The notes: generated by a model from the letters alone, not told the origin. Numbered from the stretch's first letter, positions 1 to 6,182 are shown. The stretch is 6,182 bases of DNA from Rickettsiales bacterium (GCA_028040005.1 JAOFKK010000059.1:1-6182), one strand, 5' to 3'. A program made the numbers and translations.

Positions 1-20
1 TTTGTTGATATTTTGTTCAC
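1..20 (-). CDS. Start of a downstream leftward gene, possibly tolB (partial, cut by window edge)
   Basis: Only six complete codons are inside the window. Reading leftward, a GTG at 20..18 opens a frame Met-Asn-Lys-Ile-Ser-Thr that runs off the edge. It is supported by an AAAAGGGA ribosome-binding site 5 nt upstream and by its position 17 bp after the tolA stop, which suggests one operon. A short Lys-containing N-terminus would suit a signal peptide. In alphaproteobacteria tolB usually follows tolA, so TolB, the periplasmic beta-propeller of Tol-Pal, is the natural candidate. That identity rests on gene order alone; no diagnostic TolB sequence is visible. Confidence 0.35.
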
Positions 21-25
21 AACAG

Positions 26-33
26 TCCCTTTT
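26..33 (-). promoter_or_regulatory. Ribosome-binding site for the gene after tolA
   Basis: On the minus strand AAAAGGGA lies between the tolA stop and a GTG at 20..18, with a 5-nt spacer. It is the clearest Shine-Dalgarno match attached to a gene start in this window, and it is the main reason for placing a start at that GTG. The competing TTG at 23..21 is followed at once by TGA. Confidence 0.4.
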
Positions 34-37
34 AGGA

Positions 38-757
38 TTAATATTTAAATTTAATATTCATTTTACGCCAAATATCATATTTTTCCTCCGGTAAATTACG
101 CAAAGGACTACAATCTTTAAGAGTTTTAGCAATTGAAAAGGTAATTTTTTGTAAAATATTTTTATCAATTTTACTTAATTCAATTTGATTGGTGAAAACC
201 ATATTATTATAATCAATTATGCCATTAGGCAATATTTGCACATTAACACTGACATCAATATTAAATCTTTCAAACCCTCTTTTTGACTCTTGATAACATC
301 TAGTTATTTGAAATTTTAAATTAGCCTTTTCTCGTCCAGAAATTCCAAATTCATCAACTCCTTTATATTCCCTTATATTATGAATTATTGGTTTTTTAAC
401 CTCTTTTTTAGGTTCTTTTTTTGGCTTTTCTTTCTTATTTATCGGCTTTTTGTTAATTGTGGTTTTTTTGGGAATTGCTTTTTTAATTTCTTTCTTTTTT
501 TCAATTTTTTTGATCTTTTTTTTAGCTTTTGGCTTAGATTTGGGTTTTTTATTTTTTACAATTTTCTTTTTTTTAACTTTTTTGCCTGATTTGATCTTTT
601 TTTTCTTTTTGATAATTTTTACCTTTTCTTCGATAATATTAACTTTAATTTCTTTAGTTTTTTTAGGCTTCTTATGTTGTTCATTATCAATATTAAAAAT
701 AACAATAAGAATGATTAAAATATGAAAGATCGATGAAAAAATAATGCTTTTAATCAT
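38..757 (-). CDS. tolA: TolA-like protein of the Tol-Pal envelope system
   Basis: 239 aa. TolA anchors in the inner membrane through TolQ-TolR and reaches across the periplasm to TolB/Pal, using the proton motive force to help outer-membrane constriction and integrity. Seen here: a single N-terminal membrane helix (about residues 4-21) with a Ser8-x3-His12 pair typical of TolA/TonB anchors; a linker at about 29-123 in which 49 of 95 residues are lysine; and a globular C-terminal domain (about 130-239) with Cys154 in 'ITRCY', Cys216 in 'KDCSP' and 'LPEEKYDIW' (222-230), which I associate with alphaproteobacterial TolA. The two cysteines could form the domain's disulfide. Its ATG overlaps the nth stop as ATGA, so translation is probably coupled; only a weak AAGAAA lies upstream. 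tolQ and tolR, usually just upstream, are absent here. The linker is almost pure lysine, where E. coli TolA has an Ala/Lys-rich helix. A TonB-like energy transducer is the main alternative but fits the C-terminus less well. Confidence 0.85.
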   Translation of the reverse strand: MIKSIIFSSIFHILIILIVIFNIDNEQHKKPKKTKEIKVNIIEEKVKIIKKKKKIKSGKKVKKKKIVKNKKPKSKPKAKKKIKKIEKKKEIKKAIPKKTTINKKPINKKEKPKKEPKKEVKKPIIHNIREYKGVDEFGISGREKANLKFQITRCYQESKRGFERFNIDVSVNVQILPNGIIDYNNMVFTNQIELSKIDKNILQKITFSIAKTLKDCSPLRNLPEEKYDIWRKMNIKFKY

Positions 758-1389
758 AATTTATTTTTCTTGCAAATATCCTTTATCAAACATTCATTAC
801 ATTTTACTTTGCGAGCTGTGCAAATATAACGACCATGTAAAATCAACCAATGATGAGCATGTAATTGCCATTTTATAGGTACTTTTTTAAGAATTTTTTG
901 GGCTGTTTTATCAATTGTTTTTTCATTAACCAGCCCAATTCTATTACTAACTCTAAAAACATGAGTATCAACTGCAATGGTTTTTTTACCAAAAGCGCAA
1001 TTTAAAACCACATTAGCTGTTTTCTCTCCAACACCTGGCAATCTTACCAAATCATCAAATTTATCTGGTACTATTCCACTATATTGCTTTTCTAGAATTT
1101 GTGATAATGCCATAATATTTTTGGCCTTAGAATTAAAGAGACCAATTGTCTTAACATAATCTTTAAGTTTTTCCTCTCCTAAATTTAAAACATCTTTTGG
1201 GGAATTAATAATTTTAAAAAGTGATTTCGTTGCCTTATTAACACCAATATCTGTTGCTTGCGCTGACAAAACTACAGCCACTAAAAGGGTAAAATTATTA
1301 TGAAAATTTAACTCCGTTTCTGGCTTGGGATTTTGATTGGAGAAAATCTCAAAAATTTGATTAATTTCTTTTGTTTTTAATAAACTCAC
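754..1389 (-). CDS. nth: Endonuclease III (DNA glycosylase/AP lyase)
   Basis: 211 aa, the same length as the E. coli enzyme and collinear with it. Nth removes oxidised pyrimidines such as thymine glycol from DNA and nicks the abasic site by beta-elimination, starting base excision repair in the cytoplasm. Visible hallmarks: 'ELNFHNNFTLLVAVVLSAQATD' region (26-47, with LSAQATD at 41-47); the helix-hairpin-helix 'LPGVGEKTA' (117-125) with catalytic Lys123; 'VDTHVFRV' with catalytic Asp141; 'HHWLILHGRYIC'; and a complete [4Fe-4S] ligand set Cys190-x6-Cys197-x2-Cys200-x5-Cys206. The start is GTG at 1389..1387: an in-frame TAG lies immediately upstream, so the protein cannot be longer, and no other good start follows. 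No clear ribosome-binding site is seen. It ends in ATGA overlapping tolA, an unusual partner because the functions are unrelated. Identification is very secure. Confidence 0.97.
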   Translation of the reverse strand: MSLLKTKEINQIFEIFSNQNPKPETELNFHNNFTLLVAVVLSAQATDIGVNKATKSLFKIINSPKDVLNLGEEKLKDYVKTIGLFNSKAKNIMALSQILEKQYSGIVPDKFDDLVRLPGVGEKTANVVLNCAFGKKTIAVDTHVFRVSNRIGLVNEKTIDKTAQKILKKVPIKWQLHAHHWLILHGRYICTARKVKCNECLIKDICKKNKL

Positions 1390-1426
1390 CTATGATTTAT
1401 AAAGAAAATTATTTTTAAATTTGAAT
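1390..1426. promoter_or_regulatory. Divergent intergenic spacer with possible promoters
   Basis: This 37-bp gap separates the leftward nth-tolA cluster from the rightward channel-pump pair, so it and the adjoining gene ends must carry both promoters. On the minus strand TTCAAA and TATAAA are spaced 18 bp apart, a passable -35/-10 pair, but the -10 would lie only about 8 bp from the nth GTG, implying a very short or leaderless message. On the plus strand TATGAT (1391-1396) and TATAAA (1398-1403) could serve as -10 boxes, with no good -35. In DNA this AT-rich such matches arise easily by chance, so the promoters are only suggested. Confidence 0.25.
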
Positions 1427-2866
1427 ATGTTTAATTCATCAAAAATTATCCTCATCTTACTATTATTTTGCAATATAAATAATGTAATGGCTAATGATAT
1501 CTTTTTTTTAAATCCGCAAACAATTAAAAAAGAGATTTTTAAAGATCCGGCTAGAATCAAAGAAATAGAAAATTATCTAATTAATAGTAAGATTAATGAA
1601 AATACAATCTTAGAAAATTTTCAGCCCAAAATTACAGGAGCTTATTCTTATGAGGAAACTAATCAAGAGTTTGAGAATTTTTTTCCAGTAATATCACCAA
1701 GTACTAGCTTTGAAACGGCAATTGAAAAAACCTTCCAATCTGGTATTGAAGCTTCAATTGGCAATATCTCTACTCGTCGTAAATTTGGAACAGCCAGGCC
1801 GGAAACTCGAAATGCTTTATTTTTTAACACCAATATCGATCTTTATAAGAATTTTTTAGGCAAAACATCAAAATCACAAGTTAAGAATGTTAAATTGCAA
1901 AAGCAAATTGCCAATTTACAGAAACAAATTGATAGCAGAATCTTTGAATTTGCTGTTTTAAAAATTTATTATGATCTTATTTTAAATAGCGAATCAATCA
2001 GAATATCAGAAAAATTATTAAAATTATCACAAAAGCAATTAAAAGATTTACAAAAAAAATATAATAATAAAATTGCCAATATTGACGATGTTGAAAGGCA
2101 AAGAATTGAGGTTATTTCTCGTGATAGTAAAATTTTATCCCTTAAAAAAGAAAAAGAAATTTACCTCAAAAGATTAAGACAATTATTGCCAAATTTATCT
2201 GACAAAAACATTAAATTATCAAAATATAATTATAATCAAATTGAAAGAAAATTCTTATCTTTAACCGACATGATCAGCTCTAAAAATAAAGCTCCTAAAG
2301 AATTTACCCTATATGATGAAATTTTAAAAAAGGAGAAAAAATCATATAAAATGCAAAAAAAAATAAATTCAACTCATAGCGATATTGATATTTCTTTAAA
2401 TGCTCAAATTCAAAGATTTGATGGTAATAATAGCCTTTCTGACTCTTATGAAAATATACCCTCTAATAAGGATGATGAATATTATTCTATAGGCGCTAAG
2501 GTAATAATACCTTTTGGCAAGGTCAAAAAAGAAAATGAAAAATTAAAAATTAAATCTAGTCATTTATCTTATTTAATTAAGAAAGAACAATTATTATCTG
2601 AATTAGATTCTTATCATTTAGAATTTATTTCTAATGCTAAATTATTACAAAAATCATTAAAAAATCAAAAAATTAGCGCCAAAAGTTCTAAAATTATTCT
2701 TAACGAATCTCGTAAAAAATATAAACAAGCCCGAATTTCATTACAAACATTAATCGATGACCAAAATATGGATTTAGAAACTTCTTTATCGTCAATTTCT
2801 ATTTCTCAAAGATTTTTGGATTTAATTTTTAATTATTTAACAATTTTTACTCTATTAGATGTATAA
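1427..2866 (+). CDS. TolC-family outer-membrane efflux channel
   Basis: 479 aa from the ATG at 1427. A TTG at 1421 would add two residues, but neither start has a clear ribosome-binding site, and ATG puts the signal peptide right at the N-terminus: Ser-Ser-Lys, hydrophobic 'IILILLLF', then a likely cleavage after 'VMA' (residue 22). TolC proteins are trimeric beta-barrels with a long alpha-helical tunnel that give pumps an exit through the outer membrane. The two-fold internal repeat of the family is visible: a first helical hairpin (about 145-250) with 'KKYNNKIANIDDVERQR', and a second (about 365-479) opened by 'YSIGAKVIIPFG' and carrying 'KYKQARISLQTLIDDQN', close to the usual C-terminal family pattern. 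Length is typical. Its last 8 bp overlap the start of the RND pump gene, so the two proteins are very probably co-produced and work together. The exact subfamily (TolC, CusC-like or OprM-like) cannot be settled by eye; Cys15 is not in a proper lipobox, so it is probably not a lipoprotein. Confidence 0.88.
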   Translation: MFNSSKIILILLLFCNINNVMANDIFFLNPQTIKKEIFKDPARIKEIENYLINSKINENTILENFQPKITGAYSYEETNQEFENFFPVISPSTSFETAIEKTFQSGIEASIGNISTRRKFGTARPETRNALFFNTNIDLYKNFLGKTSKSQVKNVKLQKQIANLQKQIDSRIFEFAVLKIYYDLILNSESIRISEKLLKLSQKQLKDLQKKYNNKIANIDDVERQRIEVISRDSKILSLKKEKEIYLKRLRQLLPNLSDKNIKLSKYNYNQIERKFLSLTDMISSKNKAPKEFTLYDEILKKEKKSYKMQKKINSTHSDIDISLNAQIQRFDGNNSLSDSYENIPSNKDDEYYSIGAKVIIPFGKVKKENEKLKIKSSHLSYLIKKEQLLSELDSYHLEFISNAKLLQKSLKNQKISAKSSKIILNESRKKYKQARISLQTLIDDQNMDLETSLSSISISQRFLDLIFNYLTIFTLLDV

Positions 2867-5800
2867 AATTACAGAATTCTTTATTAAAAATAGTAAATTT
2901 ACAGCTGTCATTACATTAACAATTTTGTTAATTGGTATATATTCCATTCAGCACATTAAATCCGAAGCTCGTCCGCCAGTTGATTTTGCAACGGCTGTTA
3001 TTCTAACTAATTACGCGGGTGCGTCAGCTTCCGATATTGAAGCAAAAATTACCAAACCAATTGAGGATGAAATTTCAACAATTAGTGATGTTAAAGATAT
3101 TAAATCAGTTAGCCAACCAGGTAAAAGTACTATCACAATACGTTTAGATATCGATAAAAGAGGGTTAGATATCGACAAAATAATGGCCGATTTACAAAGA
3201 GCTGTTGATCGCACCCCTAATTTTCCAATAGATTTGGAAGATAAACCTATTTTTACTGAAATCAAATCAGAAGAAATACTTATTTTACAATTAGCAATTA
3301 CTGGCTCTAATGACAATAGAGCAAGAGATATAATTTCGAAAGTAATTAAAGAAGATCTAGAAAATAACAAAAATATTAAAAGGGTTTCAATGCGTGGCTA
3401 TAAGGAAAGAAGATTCAATATCGATCTTGATCCTATAAAAATGTCACAAAATAATATTTCCATTTTAGAGGTTGTTAATAAAATTCGTTCACGAAATATT
3501 TCAGTTCCTAGTGGCAATATTGAGTCTAATATTCTTCAAGCTTTAACAAGAATTGAGGCAAAAATCCAAAATGTGTTTGATTTGGAAAATATCATTATTC
3601 GCTCTAATTTTAATGATCAAATTATTAAATTAAAAGATTTGGCTAAAATTACTGACTCAGAAGAAGAAATTGACGTTATTACAAATGTTAATGGCAATGA
3701 TGCAACATTGCTGGATATTTATAAAAAATCAGGCGCTGATATTTTAAAATTAATAGAACAAATTAAACAAAAAACCCTTATTTATAAAGAACAATATCCA
3801 AAAATTAACTTACAAATTGCCTATGATGAATCTTTAGAAGTTGATAAAAGATTAAATATTTTAACTTCTAATGCTGCAATTGGCTTAATTATTGTGTTAT
3901 TATCTCTCTTTGTCTTTTTGCCATTTCGTGTTGCCATTTATTCTTCTATTTCCTTACCAATTATTATTTCAGCAATTATTGGCTTTATGTTATTTTTTAA
4001 CTTAACTTTAAATACTATAACAATTTTATCTTTAGTAATTGTTTTGGGGATGTTAGTTGATGATAGTGTAATTGTTAGTGAAAAATTCGCCAAATATTAT
4101 CGTAAAGGATATAATCCCCGTGATGCAGCATTGCTTCCTATCAAAAATTTAGCTTTCCCAATTTCTATTACTATTTTTACAACTATTGCCGCTTTTTTGC
4201 CAATGTTAATTACTAAAGGCATTATGGGTCAATTTATTAAATGGATTCCAATTGTTGTATCTTTGGCATTATTTTTATCACTAATTGAGTCTTTTTGGCT
4301 TTTGCCAGCAAGATTAGCTTCAATTAAAAATAAGGTTAATCATAAAATTAAAGAAACAGATTGGTTTACAAAATTTGAAATAGGATTTGAGAAAATGATT
4401 TTTATCTTAATTAAATATCGCTATTTAATGCTATTATCTTTTTTGATTGTTATTTTTACTTCCTTTTTCTTTCTTGGTCAAAATAGGTTTATTTTATTTC
4501 CTAATGAGCAAGTTAATAATTACACAATCAGAGTTAAATTAGATAAAAATAATAAGATCGAAAATACCAATCAATTACTCAAAGAAGCTGCGATTAAAAT
4601 TTTGGATAAATTAGAAGATAATATTGATGTTATTACTGGATTTGCTGGTATCTCAGATTTTAAGGAGCATTTACCAAAATATTCTCGCGGAGAAAATGTC
4701 GCTTACATGTCAATTGATGTTAATGATTATACTGAATTTAACATTGCACCATCTGTTATAATTTCTAAATTAAAAGAAATTGACTTTAGTGAATTTGAAG
4801 AAATAACTTTTGAATCAGCAGTTAATGGCCCACCAATTGGCAATGATATTGAAGCAGTTATTCAATCAAATATCTTAAAAGATATTGATCAAATGATTTC
4901 TATGATTATTAATGATGTTAAAGATATTAAAGGAATATCCAACCTTTCTAATGATGATGTAACTGGTGAAGATGAGGTTTTTATTAATTTTGATTATGAA
5001 AAGATAAATCGCTTAAATTTAAATATTTCTGATATTTCTAATGCTGTTAGAACGGCCATTGCTGGACAAATTATATCAGATGTTACTTTAAATAATGAAG
5101 AGGTTAATCTTTTTATTAGATTTAATGATCAAAAAAGAAGCTCTTTAGAAGATTTAAAAAATATTATTATTTTTGATCAAAATCAAAATCTTATTCTACT
5201 TAAGGATTTAGCTAATTTTGAAAAAAGAACTGGCAGCGCCTTTATTAAAAGATTTGACAATCAAAGATCAAAAACTCTAATTGGCGATGTTGATGAAGAT
5301 ATTATTACCCCAACAGAAGCTAATCAGCTGGTGCGAGAATCTTTTGAAAAATATAAAAATCAATTTCCTGGTATTACAGTTAAATTTGCAGGGGTTGAAG
5401 AAAGTACAAATGAATCTTTACAAAGTCTATTTGTCGCCTTTCAACTATCTTTAATTTTAATTTTTGCTATGCTGGTATTATTATTTAGAAGTTATTTTAA
5501 ACCATTAATTATCCTTTCTACTGTACCGCTTGGATTTTTTGGTTTTTCTATTGCCTTTTATTTACATGATAAGCCATTATCATTTATGGCTATGATTGGT
5601 ATTATTGGCCTTAGTGGCATTATTGTTAATTCAGGAATTATTTTAGTTAGCTATATTAATCAATTAAGAGAGGAATTTCCTGATAAAAAATTATCAGAAA
5701 TTCTATCCTATGCCTCATCTATGAGATTAAGATCAGTTACCATAACTTCTTTTACAACTATTGCAGGTCTTTTTCCCACTGCTTACGGTTTAGGTGGCTA

Positions 5801-5948
5801 TGATCCCATATTATCACCAATGACATTATCACTTTTATGGGGTTTGAGCTCGGGAACGATTCTAACAATAATTTGGGTACCCTGCTCTTATGCTATATTA
5901 GAAGATATTAAAAAAATTAATTTTATTTCAAGATTTAAAGGTAACTGA
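2859..5948 (+). CDS. RND-superfamily efflux permease (AcrB-like)
   Basis: 1029 aa, full length for an AcrB-type pump. RND permeases are inner-membrane trimers that take substrates from the periplasm or membrane and export them in exchange for protons. The expected layout is present: TM1 (about 13-31); first porter domain with 'YAGASASDIEAKITKPIEDEIS' around 52-73 (key residues G54, A55, P67, I68, E69); TM2-TM6 (about 337-484); TM7 (about 519-541); second porter domain; TM8-TM12 (about 857-1015). TM4 has 'GMLVDDSVIVSE' with Asp401-Asp402, the proton-carrying pair. TM10 reads 'GLSGIIVNSGIILVSY', placing Asn924 where AcrB has its relay Lys940; Arg958 and Thr961/Thr963 in TM11 are retained. The ATG overlaps the channel gene by 8 bp and has no ribosome-binding site, pointing to coupled translation. 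No adaptor (membrane-fusion) gene is present between them or in the 234 bp after. Substrate cannot be predicted; nothing Met-rich suggests a metal pump. Confidence 0.93.
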   Translation: MYKITEFFIKNSKFTAVITLTILLIGIYSIQHIKSEARPPVDFATAVILTNYAGASASDIEAKITKPIEDEISTISDVKDIKSVSQPGKSTITIRLDIDKRGLDIDKIMADLQRAVDRTPNFPIDLEDKPIFTEIKSEEILILQLAITGSNDNRARDIISKVIKEDLENNKNIKRVSMRGYKERRFNIDLDPIKMSQNNISILEVVNKIRSRNISVPSGNIESNILQALTRIEAKIQNVFDLENIIIRSNFNDQIIKLKDLAKITDSEEEIDVITNVNGNDATLLDIYKKSGADILKLIEQIKQKTLIYKEQYPKINLQIAYDESLEVDKRLNILTSNAAIGLIIVLLSLFVFLPFRVAIYSSISLPIIISAIIGFMLFFNLTLNTITILSLVIVLGMLVDDSVIVSEKFAKYYRKGYNPRDAALLPIKNLAFPISITIFTTIAAFLPMLITKGIMGQFIKWIPIVVSLALFLSLIESFWLLPARLASIKNKVNHKIKETDWFTKFEIGFEKMIFILIKYRYLMLLSFLIVIFTSFFFLGQNRFILFPNEQVNNYTIRVKLDKNNKIENTNQLLKEAAIKILDKLEDNIDVITGFAGISDFKEHLPKYSRGENVAYMSIDVNDYTEFNIAPSVIISKLKEIDFSEFEEITFESAVNGPPIGNDIEAVIQSNILKDIDQMISMIINDVKDIKGISNLSNDDVTGEDEVFINFDYEKINRLNLNISDISNAVRTAIAGQIISDVTLNNEEVNLFIRFNDQKRSSLEDLKNIIIFDQNQNLILLKDLANFEKRTGSAFIKRFDNQRSKTLIGDVDEDIITPTEANQLVRESFEKYKNQFPGITVKFAGVEESTNESLQSLFVAFQLSLILIFAMLVLLFRSYFKPLIILSTVPLGFFGFSIAFYLHDKPLSFMAMIGIIGLSGIIVNSGIILVSYINQLREEFPDKKLSEILSYASSMRLRSVTITSFTTIAGLFPTAYGLGGYDPILSPMTLSLLWGLSSGTILTIIWVPCSYAILEDIKKINFISRFKGN

Positions 5949-6043
5949 TGGTTTTTGATGTGTTGTTACAGGAGGTAACTTGATTAGTTTTTTTATGTTG
6001 CGATAGGAGGTAGATTGATTGGCATTTTATATGTTGAAGCATC
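5940..6043. repeat. Three imperfect tandem copies of a 34-35 bp unit
   Basis: Units start at 5940 (34 bp), 5974 (35 bp) and 6009 (35 bp). Each opens with GGTARM followed by T(T)GAT, then a T-rich run and TGTTG; the first two end in AGGA, so that GGAGGTA marks each junction. Units 1 and 2 match at about 25 of 35 aligned positions; units 2 and 3 share GGTA, TTGATT and ATGTTG. The first unit covers the last codons and the TGA of the RND pump gene, so the array begins inside coding sequence. There are no unrelated spacers between copies. The copies have diverged, so the duplication is not recent. Confidence 0.6.
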
Positions 6044-6172
6044 CCGTACCCCACCAAAAAGCAATAAATTACTTTTTGACTCCCCTATGTTACGATAAAT
6101 TTTATTTTCAATAAAATTTATCTTCAAGGGGAGTTTCTCACAGATCCGCTCCAAAACTCCCCTTGAAACCAA
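5993..6172 (-). CDS. Doubtful 59-codon leftward ORF running through both hairpins
   Basis: A minus-strand frame is open from just after a TGA at 6181..6179 to a TAA at 5995..5993. The first usable start is TTG at 6172, giving 59 aa that begin 'VSRGVLERICEKLPLK' after Met and end 'DASTYKMPINLPPIAT'. The frame reads through both perfect palindromes and part of the tandem repeat. No ribosome-binding site precedes it and I recognise no domain. It could be a small convergent gene, the remnant of a larger one, or simply a palindromic repeat element that happens to be open, as in the Rickettsia palindromic elements. A real function is not supported by anything else seen here. Confidence 0.2.
   Translation of the reverse strand: MVSRGVLERICEKLPLKINFIENKIYRNIGESKSNLLLFGGVRDASTYKMPINLPPIAT
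6094..6122. repeat. Perfect AT-rich inverted repeat, 13-bp stem
   Basis: GATAAATTTTATT at 6094-6106 is exactly reverse-complemented at 6110-6122, with a 3-nt TTC loop. It lies 146 bp past the RND stop and directly abuts the second hairpin. There is no U-tract after it on either strand, so it is not a classical intrinsic terminator, though so tight a stem in RNA could still stop 3' degradation or help end transcription. Confidence 0.75.
6123..6167. repeat. Perfect GC-richer inverted repeat, 14-bp stem
   Basis: TTCAAGGGGAGTTT at 6123-6136 is exactly reverse-complemented at 6154-6167 around a 17-nt loop. The stem core AGGGGAGT also matches, in reverse complement, ACTCCCCT at 6079-6086 on the other side of the AT-rich hairpin, so this core has two possible partners. 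No T-run follows on either strand. It could act as a weak or factor-assisted terminator for converging transcripts, or be part of a dispersed palindromic element. The loop and stem are more GC-rich than the surrounding genes. Confidence 0.7.
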
Positions 6173-6182
6173 ATATTGTCAT

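Noticed and set aside
471..620. Long T-runs on the plus strand read as terminators
   Set aside because: They are the complement of lysine codons in tolA and have no preceding GC-rich hairpin.
380..725. Two plus-strand ORFs very rich in Phe and Leu inside tolA
   Set aside because: They are the antisense of the lysine-rich AAA codons of tolA, so TTT runs make artificial Phe-rich frames; there is no family resemblance or start signal.
977..1159. Plus-strand 60-codon ORF inside nth
   Set aside because: It is antisense to the catalytic core of a secure endonuclease III gene and has no recognisable protein features.
1463..1474. Possible lipoprotein lipobox at 'LLLFC' in the TolC-like protein
   Set aside because: Phe at -1 before Cys does not fit a lipobox, and a standard signal-peptidase site (VMA) follows a few residues later.
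3011..3370. Minus-strand 119-codon ORF inside the RND pump gene
   Set aside because: It is antisense to the conserved first porter domain; its Ser/Leu-rich composition is what antisense of this coding sequence gives.
5940..6043. CRISPR array
   Set aside because: The 34-35 bp units are directly adjacent and diverged, with no unique spacers between them and no cas genes nearby.
6154..6182. Minus-strand start ATG at 6182..6180 for a small gene
   Set aside because: The frame closes with TGA after 14 codons, inside the hairpin, and no upstream sequence is available to judge a ribosome-binding site.

Overview
The window comes from a very AT-rich (by eye roughly a quarter G+C) Gram-negative bacterium. 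The TolA-like protein ends in a 'DCSP...LP-EEKYDIW' block that I associate with alphaproteobacterial TolA, so a reduced or host-associated alphaproteobacterium (Rickettsiales, Holosporales or a similar AT-rich lineage) is the best guess. This placement is inferred, not proven.

Layout. The left quarter is a leftward cluster: nth (endonuclease III), then tolA (cell-envelope Tol-Pal linker) overlapping it by an ATGA, then a ribosome-binding site and GTG that probably open the next gene (tolB would be the classic neighbour) just as the window ends. A spacer of about 37 bp separates this from a rightward pair: a TolC-family outer-membrane channel and a full-length RND (AcrB-like) inner-membrane pump, overlapping by 8 bp. 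The last 234 bp hold no convincing gene. They contain three imperfect tandem copies of a 34-35 bp unit, the first covering the pump's stop codon, and two perfect hairpins lying back to back (13-bp and 14-bp stems). A minus-strand frame of 59 codons stays open through both hairpins, which recalls the palindromic elements known from Rickettsia.

How the genes work together. Nth repairs oxidised pyrimidines and is probably co-transcribed with tolA only by position. TolA spans the periplasm for the Tol-Pal system that couples the inner and outer membranes. The TolC-like channel and the RND pump are two of the three parts of a drug or toxic-compound exporter; the periplasmic adaptor is not encoded between or just after them and must be elsewhere if the pump is tripartite. 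The core genes are ordinary in type. The unusual material is the missing adaptor, the lysine-saturated TolA, the altered proton-relay residue in the pump, and the repeat and hairpin block at the right end.
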